A stretch of DNA of 39,946 nt, from assembly GCF_017307055.1 (NCBI RefSeq), contig NZ_JAFLEQ010000016.1, positions 283,852-323,797 on the forward strand. Reading direction: 5' to 3'. Below, piece by piece: positions 9,501 through 17,533 of this stretch. A program made the position numbers and the translations under genes. The notes below the pieces were generated by a model. That model did no database searches. It saw only the letters and a list, made by a program, of their open reading frames with translations, and was not told where the DNA came from. How positions within the stretch are numbered: position 1 is the first letter of the stretch; each line of letters opens with the position of its first letter. This stretch comes from Corynebacterium mendelii. GTDB taxonomy: Bacteria; Actinomycetota; Actinomycetes; Mycobacteriales; Mycobacteriaceae.

Positions 9501-9681
9501 GTACCCGGGAAAAATAGTCGATGATGCAGTCGGTGGACACATCATCTTCCGGTTGCCGGTCATCGTTGCCGCCCGTGGCCGGGACCGTTTGTTCGGCCCG
9601 CTTGTTTCCAGGTTCGTCATCCTTATCCGGGGCAGGGGCCTGGATGGCGGAGGAGAAGGCTTTTTTCAAACGGTTGAACAC
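6502..9681 (-). CDS. Superfamily 1 DNA/RNA helicase (Upf1/DNA2-like)
   Basis: 1059 aa, cytoplasmic. All SF1 motifs are present in order: Walker A TGPPGTGKTTM (327-337), Walker B LLIVDEAGQVGAP (625-637), motif III VVGDEKQLSPI (651-661), motif IV EHFRCHPDIIGFSN (727-740), motif V VGTAHALQGAERPVVVFS (861-878) and motif VI NVAVSRARDLFVVIG (899-913). A 320-residue N-terminal domain and a 140-residue tail match nothing I recognise. A nucleic-acid helicase or translocase activity is expected. The GTG start has GAAGGA 6-11 nt ahead. On the same strand upstream come a small gene and a broken 830-codon gene; the set may be one module. Its partner being broken makes it unclear whether the module still works. 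Such stand-alone SF1 helicases are frequent in mobile and defence contexts, but no nuclease domain is visible here. Confidence 0.85.
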   Translation of the reverse strand: MFNRLKKAFSSAIQAPAPDKDDEPGNKRAEQTVPATGGNDDRQPEDDVSTDCIIDYFSRVLRRGDLGAVTYSGSDYITVSPECLAAAQIPQDKADKLFAAHAAANHKPKFTPPETLSVAISPVTAVSGKKKTGILTLAAELWRDGTIEAAWVFGSNPWIPAANLLSPGITPENITVGTMDSFFRAFDPTDTPARAVTNHLELCHDFFERVAGKSVGEFAAEHTGTTGMRIVADKCYVRVYDRIRAVDELLQTYEFLAQQDKKPPLFETMAVGFTGKRTHTDALGTSLHQLAAESCGSMSRNYCLTDSQRTAVHGFLASGSGEVTAVTGPPGTGKTTMLQSVVANLLTRHALTGKRPPVIVGTSTNNQAVTNIISSFSSVAADNPGPWETRWLPAKPAPDSPGPLQPLKSLAVYCPSKAKLDRAEKQYLVETPGRQKTYADYTAPDYLEKAEDYFVSRFTEATGTHRPQLSIREVKNIIHGHLVEIDRVRCTLIDTMAESGPGPKFSLACAGLDRLPMVGDCTDLTQIADCTSLTELDRVLDTTLRYAEFWLAAHYWEATWLEEKDRFFDKNERFKTTGPFNDTYWSQAPCLTPCFVMTVYQLPKYFHVYTDTHHPRSFDLNRIDLLIVDEAGQVGAPLGLPAFALADRALVVGDEKQLSPIWTLTETTDCEIARKSGISDSAWQNNLKKRGLTASNPSNLMRVASHAGRWCHGTAQATTQPGLLLLEHFRCHPDIIGFSNKLLYDGLLKPSRPKESFRLTDQGLEKHIQFITLPASKDTRLGNSRYNTAEARAVADWIVDNYAHLHAMYHPGEPVAADELIAVVTPFKPQVDKIRKAISKAVDDAPDEKNLPADLATAITVGTAHALQGAERPVVVFSPVYGENSAQSGFIDDHPQLMNVAVSRARDLFVVIGAPVRWNRGPVFSVLARHAEKTRDVFPHCTPAPGVSTQPETSSPGAPEPPISATGLLRRWQAMNILHDNDTLSTAAELNQRLSAAGVLQGGAGHWSPTPLAEYLGAELQPLKRPGQQPVNYVLYNEQLQEILTGMYLDGKLADTTNP

Positions 9682-9729
9682 TGGTTGTCCTTCGGGGAGA
9701 AAACGGCTCTGGGAAGCGGGCTTGCTTCA

Positions 9730-9735
9730 ACTCTA
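9730..9735 (-). promoter_or_regulatory. Candidate -10 box of the SF1 helicase gene
   Basis: On the minus strand TAGAGT fits TAnAnT and would give a leader of about 40 nt carrying the GAAGGA SD. A weak TTCACC lies about 19 nt upstream as a possible -35. If used, the helicase could be transcribed apart from the genes upstream. Confidence 0.3.
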
Positions 9736-9918
9736 GGCAACAACCCCGGTATCAGGTGAAATGTGCTACCGAAAAAGTTTTCTATTCACCGGCTTCGGCG
9801 GTGAACCTTGAAAGGGGTGCTTTGACTGATCATCTGTGCCCGAACGTGCAGTTGATCATCGTCGACCAGGCCGCGGTGTTGGCCAATAACCTCCCGGTGG
9901 GCAGCGGTGACAAGCGTG

Positions 9919-10164
9919 TCAGGGGAGAAAACGGATGTTTGTGCCGTCGCTGATCAGCCGGGCGTAGTCGGTGAGTTCCTTTTCACTGACGGTGCCGCCG
10001 TGTCGGGTGAATACCTCCCGGATGGCCTCTTTGATGCGCTCCTGTGGCTGACCCTGCCAGCAGCGGTAAAGTGTTTGAAACTCCCGGTTCAAGCTATCGG
10101 CGCATTCCTCCACTGCCGGTTGGACAATCCGGCCCAGTTCCTTGTCATCCGGCTCGAATCTCAT
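9919..10164 (-). CDS. Small hypothetical protein
   Basis: 81 aa, mixed charge, predicted helical, no membrane segment. The ATG at 10164 is preceded by a very good SD (AAGGAGG) at normal spacing, which rules out the longer frame that begins at 10224. The sequence (starting MRFEPDDKELGRIVQPA, then a Cys/Trp-bearing helix FQTLYRCWQGQPQERIKEA) belongs to no family I recognise. It lies between the broken large gene and the SF1 helicase on the same strand, 70 nt from the former, so it is probably part of the same functional group. Function unknown. Confidence 0.6.
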   Translation of the reverse strand: MRFEPDDKELGRIVQPAVEECADSLNREFQTLYRCWQGQPQERIKEAIREVFTRHGGTVSEKELTDYARLISDGTNIRFLP

Positions 10165-10234
10165 GGGCGGCACCTCCTTCGTGCATGTGGCGGTGAGAAT
10201 AGCACCCGGCAAATCCCCGGCCATTGTCGTCTTG

Positions 10235-12725
10235 TCAGTTGCGGAAGAAGTTCAAGAGACCCCCGACGGCGGCGGTGAAAAGCCCGGTGGGCCGGTGCTC
10301 CCGGGCAGCTATGGCCTGCAGGTTGGCTGCCAGCACACCGGTGCCGGCGGTGTGAGGGGCAAGGCTCTCGGGCAACTTCACTGCCACCCCGTAGGATTCG
10401 GTTAATCGCCACAGGGTTTCCACCAGGGGTGCGGGGTGGGAATATCGTGCAGTTGGTCCAGCAGTCCCAGCAGAACCTGCAGCATGCGAAGGCCCGTCAC
10501 CGGGGAAATCTCGGCTGCCTGCCGGATCGTATCGGCCACCCGGGAAGCTGTGATATTGCCGCCTTCAAGCAGGCTGGAAAGCTCACAAGACAACAGCACC
10601 GGATCGACACGATTCCGATCCGCCAGAGCAGCCATGGTTTCTGCCGCCGCAATACGCTGCACCGGATCTTTGGCACCTGCGGCAAGACCCAGTGCCGAGT
10701 AAGTGGGCCGTTCCGGTAGATACCGGGATCCGGCCAAACCAGCCAACACCGCACCGGTGCCGTTGAGGGGGGCCGACTCGGTGGCCGCAGCCAGTAGCGG
10801 GTGGGCGTGGGCGGCAAGAATATCCGGGTTGTACTGGACAATCCAGGCCAGCCATTCCATGACCGTGTGCCAGTCAGCCATCTGGTCGGCAAGTTTTTTT
10901 GACAAGTGTCCCGTACTGGTCGGCGTGGCTGAAATCGAGCAGTTTCCGGGCTGGTGTGACCCTGGAGCCACCGGTGTCTTGTCCGTTGATGCGCCACAGC
11001 GGAAGGGTGGTGGTCTCATAGCGGATGTGCAACGTCACCTGCTCTTTGCGCCAGGCGAATGGTTGGTGGGCAAGCGGGGTGTCAATCAGGCGTTTGTTGC
11101 CTGCCTCGCCTTTGCCGAGCCAGAAAATCTGGTCGATGAGGATCCCGTACACCGACTCCCCGCGCTGCGGCTCAAGGCTGTAGTTGTTTCTCTGCCGGTT
11201 CCAGGTGGAATGCATCAGGGTGCGGATGGGTTTGTGGCCGGGCAGAATTTTCGAGCAGATCGCCGTCCGCAGATCAGCGATATCCGCCAACCTGGGTGCG
11301 GCCACGATTTTTTCCGCCCGGGCGGTGACACCCGGTACGGGGACGCCCACCCCGTGACAGGCCCAGTGGATCAAAAGCTGCAGCAAATTCTCCCCACTGC
11401 AGTTGTGCGCCATAATCTGCTGGATAATCAGCTCTTCCCCGCCGGCACCATCCACTGGTGCAAGCGTTTGCACCTTTTCTTTTGGCATGCTGGCTGTGGG
11501 CGGCGGCAGCATACCCACCCAAGAGGCGGTGGTTGACGGCCCGGTAGTTGAATAAACAGGGGATTGGGGGCTGGCGGTGACTCTGCCGGGGTTTCCGCCG
11601 GCCAGCTTGTGGTTGACTGCGATGGCGCGCAGCTGAAGGGGAAGATCATCGACAACCGGTGACACCTGCTGCTGTATTGCCGGAAGCAGTACGGGATAGC
11701 GGTCTGCAATCCCGGCAAGCAGCAGCTGCGCTTTGAGAAGCTTTTTTCCTGCCGGACAAGTACCGCCGAACCCACCTCAATCAAGCGCTCGCACTGCAGC
11801 TGGTCGAGTTCCCCGACCACCTTTGCCAGCAAATCCAGCGCCATCCCCACCGATGCTGACGGGGTGGCGGCAACAACCGCCAGATAACGGTCGAAGCGGT
11901 TCATGATATCGATGATGTCCGGGCTGAGAGCCAGATGCGCTTTCCTGGACCACTGGCATTTTATGGCCTTAAAGTCCCGCAGCAGACCTTCCACGCTGGC
12001 ACCCAGCAGGCGCTGGCGAAGAGCGGGATCAGTTTTGCCCAACAGGGCTAAAACAGGCTTCCAGTGGGAGGCGAAGATGTAAAGCGCCTCGCGGCAGTTG
12101 CCCATCTCCTCCACCCGGAAGGTAGCGGGAAGATCGGTGGCGGTAAACCGCCTACGCGACAGCAGGCGATCCACAGCCATCTGCGGGCTTTGGGGTTGGT
12201 CGGGTGTGCCGTCGGCGATCAAATTATCCCCCATTGCCAGGATAAAAGCCCGCAGATACGCCGGGGTGGCGTCCAGATCATCGATCTGCGGCAGCTCAAC
12301 CAGCACATTGAACGGAATCAGCACGAAGGTGGCCAGTTGCTCTATCAGGTGGGTATCACGGGTGCATACCGCCGCCAGGAAAGCCCGGGTCCGCAGTGGC
12401 TGCAGATGAGGACCACCTGTGGCGTGCGCGTCAAAGAGCTTGCCGGGCTTGGGGAAAACATGGAGAGATAACCGAGCACTTCGCCGAAGCTTCCCAACCC
12501 GCCCAGCAGATACAAATCAGCTGCTGACAGATCCTTCTTGTCGGTCGACTCAAGAAGGGGAGCCAAGCAGCGTGCAAGCTGCGCTCTTTCCCGCTCACCG
12601 GCCCCGGCCACAATTGCGTGCAGTTTTTCCCAATCGGTGCGTAATCCATCCACCAGGTACTGGTCCAGCAGCACCTGCCGGTCGGCCGCGGGCAGGTTCG
12701 CAGCAGAAGTAAGGGGTGGATTCAC
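10235..12725 (-). pseudogene. Large helical-repeat-like gene broken by four frameshifts
   Basis: Five consecutive minus-strand frames read as one protein of about 830 codons. Joins: near 12455 (at a TTTTCCCC run), 11744-11749 (a run of six T on the plus strand), 10894-10900 (a run of seven T) and near 10431 (a GGGG run). Across each join the sense continues smoothly, for example VLVRQEK into LLKAQLLLAGIADRYPV. The GTG at 12725 starts MNPPLTSAANLPAADR; the end is LLNFFRN. The product is rich in Leu/Ala helices with patterns such as GERERAQLARCLAPLL, reminiscent of HEAT-like or DUF6493 proteins; that assignment is weak. Every break is at a homopolymer, so indel errors in the sequence are the main alternative to true decay, though much longer genes in the window read through cleanly. 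Confidence 0.65.
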
Positions 12726-12868
12726 GGTGTGCCGGCATGGTGGCTCATTTCCGGTTCAAAGGAGACAAAGTGGGGTTGGAATTGGAATAAAAATCGACCC
12801 CGACTCCGACTGGAAGCAGTCTGTGCCGGCGCGCCGGGGGAAGGGGCAGGGGAGAGAGAAAAACAACA

Positions 12869-12906
12869 ACAGCCCGCCGGAAAAAGAATTGTCATCCGGG
12901 GGCTGT
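12869..12906 (-). terminator. Rho-independent terminator after mrp
   Basis: ACAGCCC-g-CCGG at 12869-12880 pairs with CCGG-GGGCTGT at 12896-12906, about 11 bp with one bulge. Read on the minus strand the stem is followed by TTGTTGTTTTT, a U-rich tail. It lies 40 nt after the mrp stop. Confidence 0.6.
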
Positions 12907-12946
12907 GGTGTTTGTCGGCCGGTGGTGTGGTCCGTGGCGTGTTTTT

Positions 12947-14089
12947 TTAAGGGTTGGTCACCCCGAGGTTCAGTGACTTTCCTGCCAGGGAATCATCTTT
13001 GTCGCGGACCACCAGTTTGTCGGCGATTTTGCCGATCTCTTCCGCCGCAGGCGACTCCGGGTGGCTGATCACCAGTGGTACCCCGACATCCCCGCCGGCC
13101 CGCAATGCAGGATCCAGCGGAACCTCACCCAAAAGCGGAATTTCCACACCGGTGAGAATCGACAACCGGTCGGCCACCGACTGTCCGCCACCGGCGCCGA
13201 AAACATCGACCACCTGGCCGTCGGGCATGACCATCGCGCCCATGTTCTCGATGACACCGGCGATTTTCTGGTTGGTCTGCTGGCAGATCGAGCCCGCACG
13301 TTCGGCGACCTCTGCGGCAGCGGCCTGCGGGGTGGTGACAATCAGCAGCTCCGCATTGGGCACCAGCTGGGCCACAGTGATGGCCACATCGCCGGTGCCG
13401 GGGGGAAGATCAAGCAGCAGCACATCCAGATCGCCCCAGAACACGTCGCACAAAAACTGGTTGATCGCCCGGTGCAGCATCGGTCCGCGCCAGATGACAG
13501 GGGAGTTGCCTTCCACGAAATGCCCGATGGAGATCATCTTCACTCCGTGGGCCACCGGCGGCATGATCATCTCGTCGACCTGGTGGGGGGCTTCACCGGA
13601 ACCGAGCATTTTCGGCACCGAGTGGCCGTAGATGTCGGCGTCGAGCACCCCGACACTCAATCCCTTTTTCGCCAATGCCGCCGCCAGGTTGACGGTCATC
13701 GACGATTTGCCGACCCCGCCTTTGCCGGAGGCCACCGCATACACCCGGGTGGTGTTGCCGGGTTTGGTGAAAGGCACCACCCCGTCATGGCCGCCGGGGC
13801 CGCGGAGTTTGCTCTTCAACTCCCGGCGCTGCTCGTCGGTGAACACATCGGTGGTGACGGTGACTTCACCGATCCCGGGGATTTCTTTGAGCACTTCCTC
13901 GGTGTTTTTCACCAGGGTGGTTTTCATCGGGCAGCCGGCAATCGTGAGATAGATTTCGACTGCGACATCATCGCCGGTGATGGACACTGATTTGATCATG
14001 CCCAGTTCCGTCAGGGGCCGGCCGATCTCCGGGTCCTCGACCCGGGCCAGCGCCTCGTTGACTTTGCTTTCGGTAATCTTCTCGCTCAC
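12947..14089 (-). CDS. mrp: Mrp/ApbC family iron-sulfur cluster carrier ATPase
   Basis: 380 aa, cytoplasmic. An N-terminal MIP18/DUF59 domain (residues 1-90; DPEIGRPLTELGMI, and TIAGCPMKTT with Cys53) is joined to a deviant-Walker P-loop ATPase: VASGKGGVGKSSMTVNLAAA (119-138), DADIYGHSVPKML, then LLLDLPPGTGD. Mrp proteins bind and hand over Fe-S clusters. The C-terminal CxxC found in many family members (ENM..xCPxC) is replaced by ENMGAMVMPDGQ, so a bridging cluster would need other ligands; I recall this being usual in actinobacterial Mrp. A longer open frame reaches 14308, but the GTG at 14089 begins at the domain start (VSEKITESKV) and has TAGACT 7 nt upstream, a leaderless arrangement. 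Confidence 0.9.
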   Translation of the reverse strand: MSEKITESKVNEALARVEDPEIGRPLTELGMIKSVSITGDDVAVEIYLTIAGCPMKTTLVKNTEEVLKEIPGIGEVTVTTDVFTDEQRRELKSKLRGPGGHDGVVPFTKPGNTTRVYAVASGKGGVGKSSMTVNLAAALAKKGLSVGVLDADIYGHSVPKMLGSGEAPHQVDEMIMPPVAHGVKMISIGHFVEGNSPVIWRGPMLHRAINQFLCDVFWGDLDVLLLDLPPGTGDVAITVAQLVPNAELLIVTTPQAAAAEVAERAGSICQQTNQKIAGVIENMGAMVMPDGQVVDVFGAGGGQSVADRLSILTGVEIPLLGEVPLDPALRAGGDVGVPLVISHPESPAAEEIGKIADKLVVRDKDDSLAGKSLNLGVTNP

Positions 14090-14096
14090 GCGCGCA

Positions 14097-14102
14097 AGTC
14101 TA
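14097..14102 (-). promoter_or_regulatory. -10 box for leaderless mrp
   Basis: On the minus strand GGG-TAGACT-TG ends 7 nt before the GTG at 14089. It is almost the same as the box ahead of the MgtE-N/CBS gene. No SD is present. Confidence 0.5.
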
Positions 14103-14186
14103 CCCGGCAGCACCCGGGGAACCGAAGACGAGCCGCGACCGGGGCGGCATCCGGTATGCGCCGACTGGGCAGTCAGCCACCGGTTG

Positions 14187-14765
14187 TCAGTCGTCGTCGT
14201 GGTCGGCGCCGTGGCGGGGTTTTTCCAGATGCCGGTTGCTGTCGGCGCCCTGGGCTTCCCGGCGGCGGGACGCCCACTCGTCGTCGATCTTCGATTCCAG
14301 GCGCTCAATCAGTTCGGTGAGATCCTCCAGCTCGTGGCGCAGATAGTCACGGGTGACCCCCTCGCCGACAGCCAGCCTGACACTGGCCAGTTCCCGGGCC
14401 AGAAACTCGGTGTCGGCTTTGGTTTGTTCACTGCGCCGCCGGTCCTCGGCCAACGACACCCGGTCCCGGTCTTCCTGCCGGTTCTGGGCCAGAAGGATCA
14501 GGGGTGCGGCATAGGCGGCCTGGGTGGAAAACGCCAGGTTGAGCAAAATGAACGGGTACGGATCCCAGCGGCCCGCCCAGGCGACGGCGTTGAGTGCGAT
14601 CCACATGGCCACAAACACCGTCTGCCAGAACAGGTATTCACCGGTGCCGAAAAACCGGGCGACTTTCTCGGCCATGGCGCCGACGGAGTCGCCGTCGATT
14701 TTCAGTAGTTTGCGTCGCTGACCGGCAAGGGGGGTGTCAAGGTCGCTGCGTTTGTTTTCGGCCAT
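14187..14765 (-). CDS. DUF1003 family membrane protein
   Basis: 192 aa. Two membrane helices lie in the middle (about residues 47-63, WQTVFVAMWIALNAVAW, and 70-93, PFILLNLAFSTQAAYAAPLI), with the family-typical FGTGEYLFWQ ahead and ILLAQNRQEDRDR after. The C-terminus is a long charged coiled-coil-like helix (LRHELEDLTELIERLESK) with a hydrophilic tail. Function of DUF1003 is not settled; the family often sits beside Mg/Co transport genes and here stands between mrp and an MgtE-N/CBS gene. The ATG at 14765 has AAGGAAGG about 5 nt ahead, so this gene, unlike its neighbours, is SD-led. Confidence 0.85.
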   Translation of the reverse strand: MAENKRSDLDTPLAGQRRKLLKIDGDSVGAMAEKVARFFGTGEYLFWQTVFVAMWIALNAVAWAGRWDPYPFILLNLAFSTQAAYAAPLILLAQNRQEDRDRVSLAEDRRRSEQTKADTEFLARELASVRLAVGEGVTRDYLRHELEDLTELIERLESKIDDEWASRRREAQGADSNRHLEKPRHGADHDDD

Positions 14766-14826
14766 GGGGACCTTCCTTGTCGGTGCCGGAAAAGAAATGA
14801 GGGGTCAGAAAAAAGAATAGAAAAAG

Positions 14827-14857
14827 CCTGCCGCCACCGGGCAACCGGCCCGGCAGG
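14827..14857 (-). terminator. Terminator after the MgtE-N/CBS gene
   Basis: CCTGCCG (14827-14833) pairs with CGGCAGG (14851-14857), with further inner pairing of CCGG blocks. On the minus strand it is followed by CTTTTTCTATTCTTTTTT, a U-rich tail. It separates this gene from the DUF1003 gene. Confidence 0.6.
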
Positions 14858-14881
14858 GACCGGGGAGCGGTTTTTCAGGGG

Positions 14882-16180
14882 TCAGCGAAACAGCGGTTGC
14901 CGGGTGTCGTCGTCGGTGCGCAGGTCCTTGTCGCGCCAGCCCTCGGGCAGCATGTGGTCGAGCAGGTCATCGACGGCCACCGCGCCCAAAAGATGCTTGT
15001 CCTCGTCGAGCACCGGCCCGCACACCAGGTTGTAGGTGGCGAAAAACCGGGCGGCTGTTTCCTGGTCATCATCGGCCAAAAGAGCCGGAAGATCAGGATC
15101 CAGCACCCCGCCGACCAGTGAGGACGGTGGTTCCCGCAGCAGCCGCTGCAGGTGCACGCAGCCCAAGTACTTGCCGGTGGGGGTGGCCGTCGGCGGCCGC
15201 ACCACAAACACCATCGACGACAGGGAAGTCGGAAGATCGGGATCCCGGGCCATGGCCAGAGCCTCGGCGACGGTGGTCTGCGGGGTGGTCACCAGCGGCT
15301 CCGGGGTCATCAGGGCGCCGACGGTGTTGTCGGAGAAGTTCATCAGGCGCCGAACCGGTGCTGATTCCTCCGGATCCATCAGCTCCAGCAGCACATCGGC
15401 TTTTTCATCGGGCAGCTCGCCCAAAAGGTCGGCCGCATCATCCGGATCCATCTCCTCGAGCACGTCGGCGGCGCGTTCGATATCGAAGGCCTCCAGAAGC
15501 TGGGCCTGCTTTTCTTCGCTCAGCTCCTGCATAATGTCGGCCAGGCGTTCATCGTCGAGTTCCTGGGCGATTTGTTCGCGCTGGTGGGCGGGAAGCTCAT
15601 ACATTTTCAGCGCCACATCCGCCGGGCGCATGTCCTCGAATTCGGCGATCATCTCGGCGGTGGCATTCGACTGGCCGACACCGCCGGCACCGATGCCGTG
15701 CACATCATTCCACGGCACAATCTCCAGCTTCGGACGGCGCCCGAATTTGGGTTTCTCGGTAAACACCGCCACCCGGGAGATCACCCAGTCGCGGGTGCGG
15801 GTGCGTTCCAGTTCAATGTCGGCGATCTCCAGCGCCCGGCCCTTCAACTCCGGGTGCTCCGGATCGTCGACATGCACCTTCGAGCCGATCAGATCACCCA
15901 TGATCGTCAGCTCACCGATGCGGGAGGAATAGCCCCGCATCGAAATCGATCCGGTCACCAGCGTGATGTCCTGCGGCTCGATCGCGGCGATACGCAGCAT
16001 GGGCAAAAAGATGCGTTTGCTTCCCACCATCTCCACCACCAGGCCCAAAGCCCGGGAGACCGACCCGGTCTGGCGGACGGTGACAACCACATCCCTGACA
16101 CGGCCGATCGCGTCGGCGTCGGGGCCGCGGACAACCATGCCTGCAAGGCGTCCGGCATACACACGGGTGATAGCGCTCAT
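14882..16180 (-). CDS. MgtE N-domain and CBS-domain protein, no channel
   Basis: 432 aa, soluble. A PRC-barrel-like N-terminal part (MSAITRVYAGRLAGMVV, GRVRDVVV) is followed by MgtE-N superhelical repeats (MYELPAHQREQIAQELDDER, MQELSEEKQAQLLEAFDIER, MDPDDAADLLGELPDEKA) and a CBS pair (VGALMTPEPLVTTPQTTVAE, YLGCVHLQRLLREPP, LLGAVAVDDLLDHMLPEG). The magnesium channel domain of true MgtE is missing, so this is a cytoplasmic protein, perhaps sensing Mg2+ or nucleotides. Actinobacteria widely keep this form near corA and mrp, and corA lies 1.4 kb away here. The frame extends upstream to 16240; the ATG at 16180 is chosen because it begins the conserved start and has TAGACT 8 nt ahead. Confidence 0.85.
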   Translation of the reverse strand: MSAITRVYAGRLAGMVVRGPDADAIGRVRDVVVTVRQTGSVSRALGLVVEMVGSKRIFLPMLRIAAIEPQDITLVTGSISMRGYSSRIGELTIMGDLIGSKVHVDDPEHPELKGRALEIADIELERTRTRDWVISRVAVFTEKPKFGRRPKLEIVPWNDVHGIGAGGVGQSNATAEMIAEFEDMRPADVALKMYELPAHQREQIAQELDDERLADIMQELSEEKQAQLLEAFDIERAADVLEEMDPDDAADLLGELPDEKADVLLELMDPEESAPVRRLMNFSDNTVGALMTPEPLVTTPQTTVAEALAMARDPDLPTSLSSMVFVVRPPTATPTGKYLGCVHLQRLLREPPSSLVGGVLDPDLPALLADDDQETAARFFATYNLVCGPVLDEDKHLLGAVAVDDLLDHMLPEGWRDKDLRTDDDTRQPLFR

Positions 16181-16509
16181 AGCGGCCAAGTCTACCGGTT
16201 CACCCGCCGGCGCCCCCATTTGCTTTCCCGTCCGCCGCACAGCCGCCGGTGTGGCCCGCGGCTAAGAGGGCCGACGTGCGGGAGACGGCAACACAAGCCG
16301 GGTGCGGGAACATAACCGGGTGGCCGGTACGTTGGGTTATAAGGACCGACGAAAACCCTGTGCGGGTCCACTGCCTGTCCCACCCCGCGTTTTTTCGCTC
16401 AGCAGCTGCAGAAAAAGACGGTCAGGGTGCGGCCGCAGCCGGAAAGCCCGCACGGTCAGTGTCGTTTTGCCACAAAGAATCCTCCACCCGCCAACGAGCA
16501 GAAGAAGTG
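16181..16509. other. Divergent intergenic region
   Basis: It separates the MgtE-N/CBS gene (minus) from the GSP17M-like gene (plus). The minus-strand -10 box is at 16189-16194. For the plus gene only an SD-like GAAGAAG just ahead of the ATG could be seen; no clear promoter was found. Confidence 0.4.
16189..16194 (-). promoter_or_regulatory. -10 box for near-leaderless MgtE-N/CBS gene
   Basis: On the minus strand CGG-TAGACT-TGG, 8 nt before the ATG at 16180. It fits TAnAnT exactly and mirrors the mrp promoter box. No SD is present. Confidence 0.5.
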
Positions 16510-17451
16510 ATGGCCATGACCACCCCCCGCGATGACAATTCCGGCCACCGAGACACACCGCAGCAGGGCCAGTCACAGCCTGACACCCCCGAGACCACCA
16601 ACCCCCCGGCGATCGGTTTCCACTACGGCTTCGTCGACGACAGCGGTGACAGCGACGACCGGCACCAGCACGACGGAAAGTCCGCTGGGCAAGCAGACGA
16701 CGCAGACCCCGCCGACCGGCCGGCTGGCGCCGACCGGCCGCGTACCACCCAGCCGGTGGGCAACCGGTCGTCGGCCGCCCGCCGGGAATCGTCGCGCGGG
16801 ATCGGTAACCCCGGCGATGACCGGGTGTGGAACAGGCCCGGGCTTTTGGGCGGCAGGAACAAAAACAACTCTTCCCGCCCACCGAAAGCCCCGGCCGGCG
16901 GCGGGTGGCGTGACCGGGAAGAACAAAACGGTGCAGCACCGGACGGTGGTGCAGCACCCGGCCGGGTGCCCGGCAAACAGAGCCCGGCACCGGTCAAAGC
17001 CATGCCCGCAGGATGGCCGGTGGGATCGTTTACCAGCTACGCCGAGGCCCAGGCGGCGGTGGACATGCTCAGCGACGACGGGGACTTCCCGGTTAAGGAC
17101 ATCTCGATTATCGGGGTGGATCTGATGGAGGTCGAAAAAGTCGTCGGCCGTCTCAGCTGGGGCAAAGTCCTGGGCCGGGGGGCACTTTCGGGGGCGTGGA
17201 TGGGCCTGTTCATCGGGCTGTTGATCAGCATGTTCCAAACCGAACTGGTCGCCCCGCTGGTCGCCGGTTTGGCCATGGGCGTGGTTTTCGGACTGGTCAC
17301 CGCCGGTGTGCCCTACGCCATGAGCCGAGGCACCAGGGATTTCGCCACCACCACGGAAATCATCGCCAACCGCTACGACGTGATCTGCGCCCCCGACTCA
17401 GCCCGCCGGGCACGGGATCTGATCAGCCGCCACCGCCACAACCGCCGGTAG
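16510..17451 (+). CDS. GSP17M/YflT-like general stress protein with disordered N-terminus
   Basis: 313 aa. Residues 1-165 are low-complexity (Asp, Pro, Arg, Gly, Gln rich) and probably disordered. From about 168 comes the general-stress-protein 17M fold: GWPVGSFTSYAEAQAAVDML, then ISIIGVDLMEVEKVVGRLSWG. A glycine-rich pair of hydrophobic segments (about 223-245 and 250-270) interrupts the fold and may insert in the membrane. It closes with DVICAPDSARRARDLI. The function in actinobacteria is unknown. Two ATGs (16510, 16516) follow AGAAGAAG; the first is used. The frame extends upstream to 16249 without likeness to a protein. It converges with corA. Confidence 0.75.
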   Translation: MAMTTPRDDNSGHRDTPQQGQSQPDTPETTNPPAIGFHYGFVDDSGDSDDRHQHDGKSAGQADDADPADRPAGADRPRTTQPVGNRSSAARRESSRGIGNPGDDRVWNRPGLLGGRNKNNSSRPPKAPAGGGWRDREEQNGAAPDGGAAPGRVPGKQSPAPVKAMPAGWPVGSFTSYAEAQAAVDMLSDDGDFPVKDISIIGVDLMEVEKVVGRLSWGKVLGRGALSGAWMGLFIGLLISMFQTELVAPLVAGLAMGVVFGLVTAGVPYAMSRGTRDFATTTEIIANRYDVICAPDSARRARDLISRHRHNRR

Positions 17452-17533
17452 CTGCCGTTTCCTTTCGTGCCGGTGGAAAAACAGGCCGTGCGGTTTTGTT
17501 GAACAACCGGTGCAGCGGGTGGGTGGTGTTTCC

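Noticed and set aside
14090..14308. N-terminal extension of Mrp
   Set aside because: Low-complexity Thr/Pro/Arg sequence without likeness to Mrp; a -10 box lies within it.
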